DNA from: Pontiella desulfatans
GTDB taxonomy: Bacteria > Verrucomicrobiota > Kiritimatiellia > Kiritimatiellales > Pontiellaceae
Assembly: GCF_900890425.1 (NCBI RefSeq)
Contig: NZ_CAAHFG010000001.1
Span: 558,001-622,000 of the forward strand
DNA: 64,000 nt
Reading direction: 5' to 3'
Shown: piece after piece, positions 53,497 to 62,697 of the stretch
Layout: each line of letters opens with the position of its first letter
Numbering within the stretch: position 1 is the stretch's first letter
Notes under the pieces: generated by a model
The model's input: only the letters and a program-made list of their open reading frames with translations
What the model was told of the DNA's origin: nothing
Database searches by the model: none
Position numbers and translations under genes: made by a program

Positions 53497-54473
53497 TCAT
53501 TGGCGCTGTCGATGGGCTCGCGGGCAAGCGACTTCCGGTTCAGCAGGAAATGCAACAGGCCATAGAGGCCGAGCGGAGCAACGAAACCGTAGAGCATGAG
53601 GCGGATGAAGCCAAAATGGTAGGTTGGATCGGGAATGATGCGGTAGCAGTTCCAGAAAACCAGCATGCAGCAAAACCAGACGGTTGCAAAGTTGGGCAGT
53701 GCATCGCCCGAGCGCATCCAATGCAGCCCCTTGAGCCGGCGTTTGGTGAATGGCGCAAAGAGGTTCGAACCCATGAAGCCCAGCTGGTCTTCCAGGATAT
53801 GGATGGCATAGGCGCAAAACGCCACGATTCCGGCCCGCCACCCGAGCCATGCCGCCATCGGCGCCGCCAGCGCGGCCCCGAGCACCAGGCTGTGCGTCCA
53901 GCTGCGGTGCCACGGTAAAAAATGGATGTTCACCCGCCCGTCGGCGTCTTGCTCGAAACCAAAGGCGGGGCCGTCGAAGATATCGACGGTGGTCACGGCT
54001 TCGTAGGTTTCCTCGATGGGGGCCGCCAGTCTTGCCCATCCCTTGGCGGCATCGGCTTCCGGGAAGGAGCCGGGGACGGGGAGCTGGCCGGTGGTAACCA
54101 CCGGTCCGAGTTCGACCTCGACGCCCTGCCTCTGCGGATCGAAGCGAATCCTGAACTGCCGCCACTGGTCGGCCGAGAGCCGCAAGGTGTTGATCTTGAG
54201 CCGGAACATGCCCTTTTGATCGAGCGAGGCGGAAACGGCTTCGGCAATCCGGTCGGCGATGGCCTGCGGATCGGGCCGGCGCGGATCGGGGGTGATGGAT
54301 TGGTGGTAGCGATAGAAAAAGCGGTAGAACTTGAAGTCGATCGTGTCCGGCAGGATCCCGAAAGCCGCCCCCAGGATAAAGTAGGCCGGATTCTTCTCGA
54401 GGGCCGCCGCAACCGCCCACGGAAAGCACGAGGCCACCGCCACACCCGAGATAAAATGGGAAATCCCCTTCAT
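53478..54473 (-). CDS. YdjM/DUF457-like membrane metal-dependent hydrolase
   Basis: 331 residues. MKGISHFISGVAVASC, GAAFGILPDTIDFKFYRF, LPWHRSWTHSLVLG and AYAIHILEDQLGFMG are the His/Asp clusters of the YdjM-type membrane hydrolase family, between membrane helices. About 100 residues (70-165) between the first two clusters are an extra soluble domain not seen in short members (QFRIRFDPQRQGVEVELGPV). Three helices close the protein. Physiological substrate unknown, often linked to membrane lipid or envelope functions. Confidence 0.72.
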   Translation of the reverse strand: MKGISHFISGVAVASCFPWAVAAALEKNPAYFILGAAFGILPDTIDFKFYRFFYRYHQSITPDPRRPDPQAIADRIAEAVSASLDQKGMFRLKINTLRLSADQWRQFRIRFDPQRQGVEVELGPVVTTGQLPVPGSFPEADAAKGWARLAAPIEETYEAVTTVDIFDGPAFGFEQDADGRVNIHFLPWHRSWTHSLVLGAALAAPMAAWLGWRAGIVAFCAYAIHILEDQLGFMGSNLFAPFTKRRLKGLHWMRSGDALPNFATVWFCCMLVFWNCYRIIPDPTYHFGFIRLMLYGFVAPLGLYGLLHFLLNRKSLAREPIDSANEWGEGF

Positions 54474-54652
54474 TGGTTTCCGATGCTAAACCACACCCGC
54501 CGCCAAAGACACTGAATTTCCATTCAAAACATTACAGGGATCACTGGAGTTTTTGTCCACGTTCCGAACGCCGGGAGCGTTCAGCGGCCCTTCGTCGGAC
54601 AGCCATCATTTTGTTTAACGATTGAGGGTTCGGGGTTGACTGCCGCCGGGGG

Positions 54653-56449
54653 TTAGTTGGCAATCAGTTGCATGGTTTTGTCGGCATCCAGTTTGATGTG
54701 GTGCGTGCGGGTCTGGTTGTTGTGTTCAATGGTGATGGAATAGCTTCCTTTGAAACCACGGAGTTCGACGATGCCTTCGGGGTTGGTTTTCCGGCGTTCT
54801 TCGGTGTGCCACTCTTTCGTTAGCAGCCGCTCCCAAACCTGGCCCATGGCGGTTGGGGTGAAGTCTTTGCGGTAGAGGGCGGCGGAGGGGCGAAAGTTGT
54901 CTTCGAGGAAGATCCAGTTGATGAGCGCCGACATTTGGGGGTGGCTGTAGATCAAGGTGACGAAGTCCTCGAAGAAGCGCGCCTGCAGGTCCGGGTCGGG
55001 GTGGTCGAAGTCGAACTCGGTGATCTGCATTTTTTTGCCGAACGCGGCGTAGCGGTCGATGCGCTCGAGGATCAGCTCCGGTGGCATGGGGGTGGTGAAG
55101 TGGCCTTGGAAGCCGATGCCGTCGAGCGGGGCGTTGTTTTGGATGAGGTATTCAATCCAGCCGTAGTAGTTGTCCCGATGTTCCTGGTTGTTGTCGGAGA
55201 GGATGCCGTAGTCGTTGATGTAGGTGAGGTAGTTGGGGTTTGCCTTGCGCGCGGTTTCGAACCATTCGAGCACAATCTCCTTACCCAGCAGGTCCATGTA
55301 GTCGTGTTCGGTGTAGGGTTCGTTCATGACGTCCCACTCGCTGAAGGCATCCGGGTAGAGGTTGGCGAACGTTTCGATGTGGTCGGTGAGGTCTTTCCGG
55401 AAGGCGGCGGGGTTGGTTTTGTGGAGATCGTATCCGTCTGGCAGCCGTTCGAATCCGGGCCAGATGAAAAGGTGTCCGCGCAGGGTCATGTTGTGCGTTT
55501 CGCACCAGGCGACGAGGCCCGGAACATGTTGCTTGAAGTGGTTGTGCAGCCGCCACTTCATGGCGTTGGTGGGGGTGATCTTGCTGCAGGTGCGCGTGAG
55601 GATCGCCGAATACTTTTCCCGCTCCTCCTGCGGGACGTTCGGCGAAACGAGCATCGGCGTATGGACGGCCGCGCCGAATCCGAATTGGTGGCGTTCGAGC
55701 TTTGCGTGGATGGTTGCACCTTCCACGGGTTGGCCGGTGGGGTCGACCAGCTTCAGTTGCAGGTTGGCCTTGCGGTGTTGCTCGATCCGTTGGCGCGCGG
55801 CGGTGCGCCATGGGGCGTCGGGTTCCATGCCGGGGTAGTGGATCTGCGACCGGGGCAGCTTGGCAAGGGGAACCGTTTTCCCGAAGCCATGGACGCGCAG
55901 GCCGGCTATTTGGAAGGTATGCGGATCGACGCCGCCGAGGAAAAGGTTCAGCACGGTTTGCGGGGTGTCGGTGGCCGCGATTTTGATCTCGAACGGGATC
56001 AGGACTTGCTTCCATTCCCGGGTGAGGAAGAGGTCGGTCTGGACGTGCCCGCGCCAGTCGTCGTAGTTGGGTTTGTATTGGATCATGAGGCTGCTGGCGC
56101 CATGCCGGCTGCGGGTTTCGAGCGTGCGGCAGTGGAAGGCGATGAGGCCGGTGTCGCCCACCTCCCAGCGGTTGGTCTCGAAAAACTGGAGGTTCAGCGC
56201 ATAGGGGCTGGAGCCGGGGTTTTTGATGTCCAGCGTGAGGCACTGGCCGAAGGGCATCCCCGCGACGGGGTCGGTGGAGAAGCCGATTGTTTCCGGCGGG
56301 TAGGGCGGGCGCTTGTGCAGGAGCTCGGTGGAATGGTCGAACACGATAACCGGTTGATGGATCTGTTCGGGGTCTTTCAGGTTTTGCGGTCCGTTTGCGC
56401 GGCCGGTGGCCGCCAGGAGCGCGAAAAGGAGTGTTGCTGTGGTTCTCAT
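54653..56449 (-). CDS. Secreted GH10 endo-beta-1,4-xylanase
   Basis: 598 residues, signal peptide MRTTATLLFALLAATGRA. Residues about 20-200 are a carbohydrate-binding-like beta-sandwich (FETNRWEVGDTGLIAFHCRT); the GH10 TIM barrel spans about 240-545. General acid/base E377 in EWDVMNEPYT and nucleophile E478 in QITEFDF are both present; HLFIWPG, YINDYG and GIGFQGHF are further family blocks. A short C-terminal segment (VELRGFKGSYSITI) matches the end of the other GH10 enzyme. It is transcribed away from the next genes through a 334-bp divergent region. Confidence 0.93.
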   Translation of the reverse strand: MRTTATLLFALLAATGRANGPQNLKDPEQIHQPVIVFDHSTELLHKRPPYPPETIGFSTDPVAGMPFGQCLTLDIKNPGSSPYALNLQFFETNRWEVGDTGLIAFHCRTLETRSRHGASSLMIQYKPNYDDWRGHVQTDLFLTREWKQVLIPFEIKIAATDTPQTVLNLFLGGVDPHTFQIAGLRVHGFGKTVPLAKLPRSQIHYPGMEPDAPWRTAARQRIEQHRKANLQLKLVDPTGQPVEGATIHAKLERHQFGFGAAVHTPMLVSPNVPQEEREKYSAILTRTCSKITPTNAMKWRLHNHFKQHVPGLVAWCETHNMTLRGHLFIWPGFERLPDGYDLHKTNPAAFRKDLTDHIETFANLYPDAFSEWDVMNEPYTEHDYMDLLGKEIVLEWFETARKANPNYLTYINDYGILSDNNQEHRDNYYGWIEYLIQNNAPLDGIGFQGHFTTPMPPELILERIDRYAAFGKKMQITEFDFDHPDPDLQARFFEDFVTLIYSHPQMSALINWIFLEDNFRPSAALYRKDFTPTAMGQVWERLLTKEWHTEERRKTNPEGIVELRGFKGSYSITIEHNNQTRTHHIKLDADKTMQLIAN

Positions 56450-56783
56450 ATCGGCCTCGCAGTGCTAAGTGTTTGATATGGTGGAGTAGAACATAGCTAT
56501 ATCAAAGTGGCAAGAGTGTTCGAAGTGATATATCTTATAGGCATCCATTTGTGTGCGCTTGCTGGTGGGATAAGTCGCTGTAGTCCAACGCAAAAATCTT
56601 ATTTATGCCGTATGGGTTGCCTCGATCGGGGGCACCAGCTGATCAAAAGTAAAAAAACCGGTTGACATTGATATAGTCATGATATATACACATTCCAGCC
56701 TAAGGAGTAGGTGGATCTTGTTCGTGCATGGGGGCGGGTGCTTCCTGCGATGGAGAGAGAGCGAAAGACCGATGGAGGTAGAG
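56450..56783. promoter_or_regulatory. Divergent promoter region of the xylan locus
   Basis: No gene. On the plus strand TTGACA (56662-56667), a 17-base spacer and TATACA (56685-56690) make a good sigma-70-type promoter 94 bases before the next start. The spacer holds TTGATATAGTCATG (56668-56681). The same sequence with two swapped bases, TTGATATAGCTATG, lies on the minus strand at 56492-56505, just upstream of the xylanase gene. The matching element in both promoters suggests a common regulator. Confidence 0.6.
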
Positions 56784-59363
56784 ATGAAAAAGTGGTTGGC
56801 AATATTAATGGCAGTGGCCTATGCGGGTATTTCGCACGGTCAGGATATTATAGATAGTTGGAGCTTTACTGTGGATCCGGATCCTAATGCGAGTATCGCG
56901 ACGTCGCTAAGTACGTCCGATATTGCTGGGGGCGGTGGCGCTACCTGGGCAGACAACAATAACTCCAGTATTGAAGGCGGGGAGGCCAAGTTCATTCGCG
57001 CGGGGACGCAGAACTATTTCAAGGATGCTATTCCTTCAGTGGTTGGCATTGCAGGCGCAACGACTGGTAAGTTCCAGTGTGAATGGGATTTCACATCGGT
57101 TGATTTTGCCAATACCGCGCTGCTAGATCAAAAAACAACGTGGGCATTGGGTATACGGGGAGCCGGAAACTCAGATGCCATGGTTCGGTTGCAGTATGAA
57201 GGCCAGTTAAACGTAACAAACGTGAATGTTGCGGGCGTAACCAACATATATGCAGATGCAAACCACATAGCCCTGCTGGTCAAGGATGCGAATTTCAACT
57301 GGACAGAGGCGGCGACTTTTTCGGGGAGCAGTATCGCCAATCTGCATCTCAGGCTGGTCTACGATCTCGATAATTCCACTTTCACAACGTACTACGCGCC
57401 TGATGGCGGTAGTGAAACCTTGCTGCACGATGGCACGCTTCCCTCGGGGTGGGCGATATCCACGTATCGTATTGCAGCCCAGTTTCTGAACGGCGGCTCC
57501 ATTTGGGAAGTCGGTGATGAGCTTTTCGTTGACAACATAACCTTCACGCAGCTCGAATCCGCCGCGCCGCCGCCGGCTCTGGCGCTGATCGATCTATGGA
57601 CGTATACCGACAATACGAATGGCGCCGGCATGGGTGAGGGTGTGAGTACGGGATATGTAGGAGGGGTTAGCTTTGGCAATGCCGATGTGGCCGTGATTAC
57701 GAACAACATGCTGCTCTTCCAGCACACGAGCACCAACGAATCCCAGGACAGTATTTTCCGGACGGCCACGCCTTCACTGTATGCCAGCGGAACGACAGGT
57801 ATTTATGAGTTGGCATGGGACTATGTTGCTTCGGACTTTTCCATCTCCGACGCATCGAACACGACCGGCAATGCGGGGATGACCATTCGGGACACGGCAA
57901 ACGGAAATGTTGCCATGGGCTTCCGCCTGCGGTTTGATGGAAACAACCACCTGCTGCAAATGGATGATGCCAACGGAAACAATCAGACGATGGCAACCTT
58001 CCCCGGCAGTACCCTAAGCAATCTGAGTGTCCGCTTGGTCATGGATCTGGACAATTCGGGATCAGCCGGTTCGGCAGCACTGCTTTACACCTTGGATGGA
58101 GGCGTTGAAATTGGAGCAACGTATGAAGGTACGGTTCATGCAAACTTTGAACTGAGCCAATACCGTATGATTGTCCAGACGGTCAATGGCGGAAACGGCT
58201 GGCAGTTGGGCGATACTATTCTAACCGACAACCTTCGATTTGAAAAGGTTGCAGCCATGCCACTTCCACCGGTCTACGGCAACTTGGTCGTTTATGAGAT
58301 GAACGACCCGGTTGATACCCTGCTGAACGCGCTGGCACAAACCGGCACGGACGGGGGTCAATTCGTCGGTGCCGATGCCAATATTGCTGCCAACGGCTTG
58401 GGCAGTCTCGTGGCTTCCGGTGACGGCACAAATGATGTCTATCGCGCCCACGATCTGGATTTTGCATATGTTGATGGATTGCATCGCCTCGAGTTTGCAT
58501 TCGATGAATGGAACCTTGTTGCTTCTGAAGATAGTTCCTCATTAAAGTTTGGGTTCGGCGATTCCACCGGGAACAACAATGTTCAGTTCGGCATCGATGT
58601 CAACACCAACAATGGAACCGTGCGCTTCCGTGCTGCGGCCAACAATGGAGGTGGAGCCGGTCAGGACTTCTATGATCATGCAGGTTATGTTGCATCCACG
58701 GGTGTTGTGCTTCGTATCGACGCTAACCTGGATGCCGGAACCTACAGTGCCTCATGGTGGTATGACAACCAGACTGAGGATGATGCTGTGTCTGTAGTGA
58801 GTGGTGCGAGTCTCGGCGCGCTCAGTGACATTGCGCAAGTCAAGCTTACGCTGAATGTGGGTGGTACAATCGGAATGGATCCAGCTGACTACATCAATGT
58901 GGATTACCTAAGGTATACTTCCACTGCGGTTATTCCGACCGCGGCCGAGTTTTATAATGCCTGGTTAGCGGAGTATCCGACCCTCGGAGCTCTGACCAAC
59001 CTGACCGACAACAAGGACGGGGATGCGCTGGACAACCTTGGTGAATATGCATTTGGTGGTGATCCGGATGATCCAAATGATATTGGTTATGTTCCGAATA
59101 TGGGCGACACGGTTGATATCGGTGGCACCAACTACATCCTGCACGTTTACCAGCGTCGGCAAGACAACTCCATCCGGGGGCTTAGCCACTGGATTGAGTT
59201 GGACACCGATCTGATATTCGATCCGGCATTCACAAACGACACCAGCCTCTACACCATCTACGGAGCAGCTAACGTCGATGATACTTGGCGCTCCATCACC
59301 AATGCGGTTAACGCAGGCGCGGGTGTGCGGTTCATTAACACGAAAGCGCAGTTCACTCCGTAA
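56784..59363 (+). CDS. Secreted protein with repeated ~225-residue 'IDxW' domains
   Basis: 859 residues from ATG 56784 (GGAGG box; signal peptide MKKWLAILMAVAYAGISHGQ). Two copies of an uncharacterised beta-rich domain, about 22-258 (opening IIDSWSFT) and 268-492 (opening LIDLWTYTDNTNGAGMGEGV), each ending in a TDNLRFEKV-type motif. A third, related LamG-like domain lies at about 500-750 (VYEMNDPVDTLLNALAQTG). The C-terminus has DNKDGDALDNLGEYAFGGDP and a terminal module ending FINTKAQFTP. The same domain occurs twice in the adjacent GH10 enzyme, so I infer a xylan-binding role. Confidence 0.75.
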   Translation: MKKWLAILMAVAYAGISHGQDIIDSWSFTVDPDPNASIATSLSTSDIAGGGGATWADNNNSSIEGGEAKFIRAGTQNYFKDAIPSVVGIAGATTGKFQCEWDFTSVDFANTALLDQKTTWALGIRGAGNSDAMVRLQYEGQLNVTNVNVAGVTNIYADANHIALLVKDANFNWTEAATFSGSSIANLHLRLVYDLDNSTFTTYYAPDGGSETLLHDGTLPSGWAISTYRIAAQFLNGGSIWEVGDELFVDNITFTQLESAAPPPALALIDLWTYTDNTNGAGMGEGVSTGYVGGVSFGNADVAVITNNMLLFQHTSTNESQDSIFRTATPSLYASGTTGIYELAWDYVASDFSISDASNTTGNAGMTIRDTANGNVAMGFRLRFDGNNHLLQMDDANGNNQTMATFPGSTLSNLSVRLVMDLDNSGSAGSAALLYTLDGGVEIGATYEGTVHANFELSQYRMIVQTVNGGNGWQLGDTILTDNLRFEKVAAMPLPPVYGNLVVYEMNDPVDTLLNALAQTGTDGGQFVGADANIAANGLGSLVASGDGTNDVYRAHDLDFAYVDGLHRLEFAFDEWNLVASEDSSSLKFGFGDSTGNNNVQFGIDVNTNNGTVRFRAAANNGGGAGQDFYDHAGYVASTGVVLRIDANLDAGTYSASWWYDNQTEDDAVSVVSGASLGALSDIAQVKLTLNVGGTIGMDPADYINVDYLRYTSTAVIPTAAEFYNAWLAEYPTLGALTNLTDNKDGDALDNLGEYAFGGDPDDPNDIGYVPNMGDTVDIGGTNYILHVYQRRQDNSIRGLSHWIELDTDLIFDPAFTNDTSLYTIYGAANVDDTWRSITNAVNAGAGVRFINTKAQFTP

Positions 59364-59381
59364 CCATAGTTTCAACCAAAA

Positions 59382-59414
59382 CGAAAGCCTCCCGTTTGCG
59401 CGGGGGGCTTTTTG
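59382..59414 (+). terminator. Rho-independent terminator
   Basis: AAAGCCTCCCG pairs with CGGGGGGCTTT and is followed by TTT, 20 bases after the stop of the repeat-domain protein. Downstream transcription of the xylanase may depend on read-through or its own promoter. Confidence 0.85.
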
Positions 59415-59455
59415 GGTGAAGACCCGTCGGGTCTCGTAAGAGAGGAAGAGCTTTC

Positions 59456-62400
59456 ATGAAAATCATTGCATCACTGGCATTCGTCATTTTTCTTGCGCTG
59501 ACAGCGCGGGCGGGTTCTTTGACCGCGGCTGAAATAGGCCAGATCGAGGCCGAGTTCGGAATGACGCTCTCCTCCAATGAAATCACAAAACTGAGTGCGG
59601 TGGTTTATCCAACCAACTCCGCGCAGTGGCGTTCCGATGCTTATGGCCGCATTGACACCCATCGGAAAGCCGAGCTGGGCATCCAGGTGGTCGATATGAA
59701 CGGCGATCCCGTCGAAGGGGCGCAGGTTGACGTGAAACTCAAGCGCAACGACTTCAAATTCGGTGGCACCTTTTCCGCCAAGGATTTTGACGGGGTAACG
59801 CTTCCTCCGACCATGACGACATCCACCTACAAGGAGCGGTTGCTTTCGATGTTCAATGCGGTTGGCCTGAATAATGGATTCAAGCCGCGCCTGACCGGAA
59901 TCCATCCCTATTTGCCAGCCGTGAAAAGCTGGGCGGCGGCGAACGATCTGCCCATCCGCGGCCACCTGCTGATCTGGCCGGGCAACACCAACAACAACCA
60001 TCTCACCTCGGCGGTGCTGGCCGATGTCGAAGCCGTGGAAGCTGCACTGACCAACGGATCGTCGCAGGCCGTGATCGATGGCCTGCGCGATGACTTGAAA
60101 CTGACCATCAAAACAGAGATGGAGGCCTGGGCTTCCCAGCACGATGTCTACGAGTGGGATGTCATCAACGAACCATTGGGCAACCACCGTGTTCAGGATG
60201 CGCTGGACGACTATGATGTCATGGCGGACTGGTTTGAAATTGCCGAAAGCAACAAGGTTTCGGCGGACTGCAAGTTGCTCATCAATGAATACCAGATTAT
60301 CTCCGCCATGAGCTCAAACCGCAGTGAGAATTCGTACATTAACCGTCGTGATGGCTATATGGCCGAAATTGACCGTCTAATCGCTAACAATGCGCCGCTT
60401 AATCGTATCGGCTTCCAAAGTCGCATCAAGCTGGAACGCCGCGAACCCCAGCTGATTTATGACCGTCTCGAAGAGTGGGGCAACGCCTACGGTCTGGAAA
60501 TGGCCGGCACTGAATTCGAAGTGGTGGATTCCGATCCCGGGGATTGGATGGAATATATCTACACCGAGGAAGAGCGCTCACAGATTACCGAGGAGATGAT
60601 GACGCAATATTTCAGTCATCCTCTCGTCACCGGATTCAATGCCTGGAATGCCATCAACGATGATACCGAAGCGCTGGTCGACTACGCTGGAAGACCCACC
60701 ATCCATGGACTGGTTTGGTACTACCTCCACCGGATCCGCTTCAACACCGATGCCACCCTCGCTTCGGGTCTTGATGGCCGCACCGGCCTGCGCGCCTTCA
60801 AGGGCGAGTACGATATCACCGTGACCTATCAGGGGCAGGAATATGCCTCTGCCCTGTCCCTAACCAACGATGAATCGGTCGTCTTCAGTTTGGTTTCATC
60901 CGTAGCTGACGATCCGAACACCTCCGAGGTGGTCGATGCCTGGCACTACGACGGGCTGACGAATGGGGCAGGGCTGGCGCAGGGGGTCAGCACCGGCGTG
61001 GTGGGTGGTGTGTTCTTCAACAACAATGCTCTCGCGTCCATCGGGAACGGGACGGTGCGCTGGCGGTCCGATGGTGTTGCAGACAGCATGTACCAAGGCA
61101 AGGATAGCTCCTCCTACGACGGGGCAAGCAACGGCCTCTTCCAATTGTCGGTCGATTTCCTCGATGCCGACTTCACGGCGACATCCGCTTTGTCCAACGG
61201 AACCGGACGGGTGAATTATGGGATCAAGGACGGCAGTGGAAACGATGCCTACTTCCGCCTGACCTTTGTCAGCGGCGGAGGATCAAATGCCCAATACCGA
61301 CTGGAGGTGAAGGACGCCCTCAACAACAATTTGAACGTGGCCTCTTTCTCCGGAACCACGCTGGATCATCTGGCGGTGCGTGCCGTCTACGATCTGGCTG
61401 CCAGCGGCTCCGCCGGATCATTCAAGGTCTACTATCGCAAGAACGGCGCCTCAGAGGTGCTGGCGCATACCGGCCAGCTGGTGGCCGGATTCGCGCTTGA
61501 TCAATTGCGTGCCGTGGTGCAGACCTACAATGGTGGTGCCAACTGGGCCGCCGGCGACCAACTCTTTACCGACAACCTCGTGCTCCGCAAGCTCGGCGAT
61601 CCGCCGCCGCCCCCCAGCGAAACCGTGATCGACGGCTGGTATTTCGACGGGCTGGCCAACGGGGCGGGGCTTTCCGAGGCGCTTAGCGTGGGGGCCGTGG
61701 GGGGCGCGGCCTTCGGGGACGATGCCATTGTTTCGATCTCGAACAATGCCACGCGCTGGGCGTGGGACGGCGCCGATCCCTCGGCATTCAAGACCACCGC
61801 GCCTTCGAGCCAGGCAGGCGCCACCTCCGGTTTGTTCCAGGTGGGCTGGGACTATGTCTCGGCCGACTTCGCCAACACGGATGCCGCCGATGGGTCGGCC
61901 AACATCGGCTTCGGCATCCGCTCCGAGGCCGACGGCAACCAGGATGCGGCCTTCCGCCTCCGCTACGACGGAACCGCCAACGAGTTCCTGCTGCAGCTCA
62001 CCGATGCCAACGGCGCGAACCAGACCCTGGCCACCTTTGCCGGAAACCAACTCACCAATCTCAGCGTTCGCATGGTGCTCGATCTCGATAGCCGGGGTGC
62101 GGCCGGTTCTCTCAAGCTCTTCTACACACCGAATGGCGGCGGCGAAATGGCGGGCACGGTGGCCGGCATGCTGCACCCCTTGTTCCGGATCGACCTGCTG
62201 CGCTATGCCGTGCAGACCACCAACGGCGGAACGGCCTGGGCGCTTGGCGATGCGGCCATCACCGACAACCTCGTGTTCTCGTTGCTGACGGCCACCGCGA
62301 CACCCGCATCGCTCTATGAAGATTGGCTGGCGGACTATCCTTCCGTTGGAAGCACCAACATCGAAGACAATCTTCTTTTCTATGCCTTCGGCGCCAATCC

Positions 62401-62671
62401 AACCAATCCGGCAACCACCGGCAACTGGCCGGAATACCAGGTCGTTGAGGGCGGGCTGGAGTATGTCCACTACGAGCGCAACGATGCCGAGGCGCGCGGT
62501 CTTGGCTATGTTGTCGAAACCACCGGCGACCTTTCCGGTTCCTGGACAAACGGCGGCTTCGTCTTCGTGGGTGCGGGCGGATCCGGTGCCGCGTTCAATG
62601 TTGTCACGAATCGGCTGCCGGTCGCAGCCGGCGCCGGCTTCATTCGCGTGAATGTCGAATACAACCCTTGA
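59456..62671 (+). CDS. Secreted multidomain GH10 xylanase with two 'IDxW' domains
   Basis: 1071 residues, signal peptide MKIIASLAFVIFLALTARA. GH10 barrel at about 85-440: GHLLIWPG, acid/base E239 in YEWDVINEPLG, LLINEYQ, and nucleophile E353 in MAGTEFEV. LRAFKGEYDITVTYQGQEY matches the segment after the barrel in 54653-56449. Then two tandem 'IDxW' domains, about 492-720 and 724-944 (VVDAWHYDGLTNGAG; VIDGWYFDGLANGAG), which are probable carbohydrate-binding modules. The terminal module has LLFYAFGANPTNP and ends FIRVNVEYNP. Confidence 0.92.
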   Translation: MKIIASLAFVIFLALTARAGSLTAAEIGQIEAEFGMTLSSNEITKLSAVVYPTNSAQWRSDAYGRIDTHRKAELGIQVVDMNGDPVEGAQVDVKLKRNDFKFGGTFSAKDFDGVTLPPTMTTSTYKERLLSMFNAVGLNNGFKPRLTGIHPYLPAVKSWAAANDLPIRGHLLIWPGNTNNNHLTSAVLADVEAVEAALTNGSSQAVIDGLRDDLKLTIKTEMEAWASQHDVYEWDVINEPLGNHRVQDALDDYDVMADWFEIAESNKVSADCKLLINEYQIISAMSSNRSENSYINRRDGYMAEIDRLIANNAPLNRIGFQSRIKLERREPQLIYDRLEEWGNAYGLEMAGTEFEVVDSDPGDWMEYIYTEEERSQITEEMMTQYFSHPLVTGFNAWNAINDDTEALVDYAGRPTIHGLVWYYLHRIRFNTDATLASGLDGRTGLRAFKGEYDITVTYQGQEYASALSLTNDESVVFSLVSSVADDPNTSEVVDAWHYDGLTNGAGLAQGVSTGVVGGVFFNNNALASIGNGTVRWRSDGVADSMYQGKDSSSYDGASNGLFQLSVDFLDADFTATSALSNGTGRVNYGIKDGSGNDAYFRLTFVSGGGSNAQYRLEVKDALNNNLNVASFSGTTLDHLAVRAVYDLAASGSAGSFKVYYRKNGASEVLAHTGQLVAGFALDQLRAVVQTYNGGANWAAGDQLFTDNLVLRKLGDPPPPPSETVIDGWYFDGLANGAGLSEALSVGAVGGAAFGDDAIVSISNNATRWAWDGADPSAFKTTAPSSQAGATSGLFQVGWDYVSADFANTDAADGSANIGFGIRSEADGNQDAAFRLRYDGTANEFLLQLTDANGANQTLATFAGNQLTNLSVRMVLDLDSRGAAGSLKLFYTPNGGGEMAGTVAGMLHPLFRIDLLRYAVQTTNGGTAWALGDAAITDNLVFSLLTATATPASLYEDWLADYPSVGSTNIEDNLLFYAFGANPTNPATTGNWPEYQVVEGGLEYVHYERNDAEARGLGYVVETTGDLSGSWTNGGFVFVGAGGSGAAFNVVTNRLPVAAGAGFIRVNVEYNP

Positions 62672-62697
62672 TTTCAATAGAGAACAGGAGAAAAGCA

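Noticed and set aside
54560-54590. GAACGCCGGGAGCGTTC hairpin as a terminator
   Set aside because: Six-base stem without a T-run on either side, and it lies upstream of one gene and downstream of none that needs it.
54935-56476. Plus-strand open frame of about 510 codons opposite the first GH10 xylanase
   Set aside because: The minus-strand frame has both GH10 catalytic glutamates; the plus-strand frame is a Gly/Val-rich antisense shadow.
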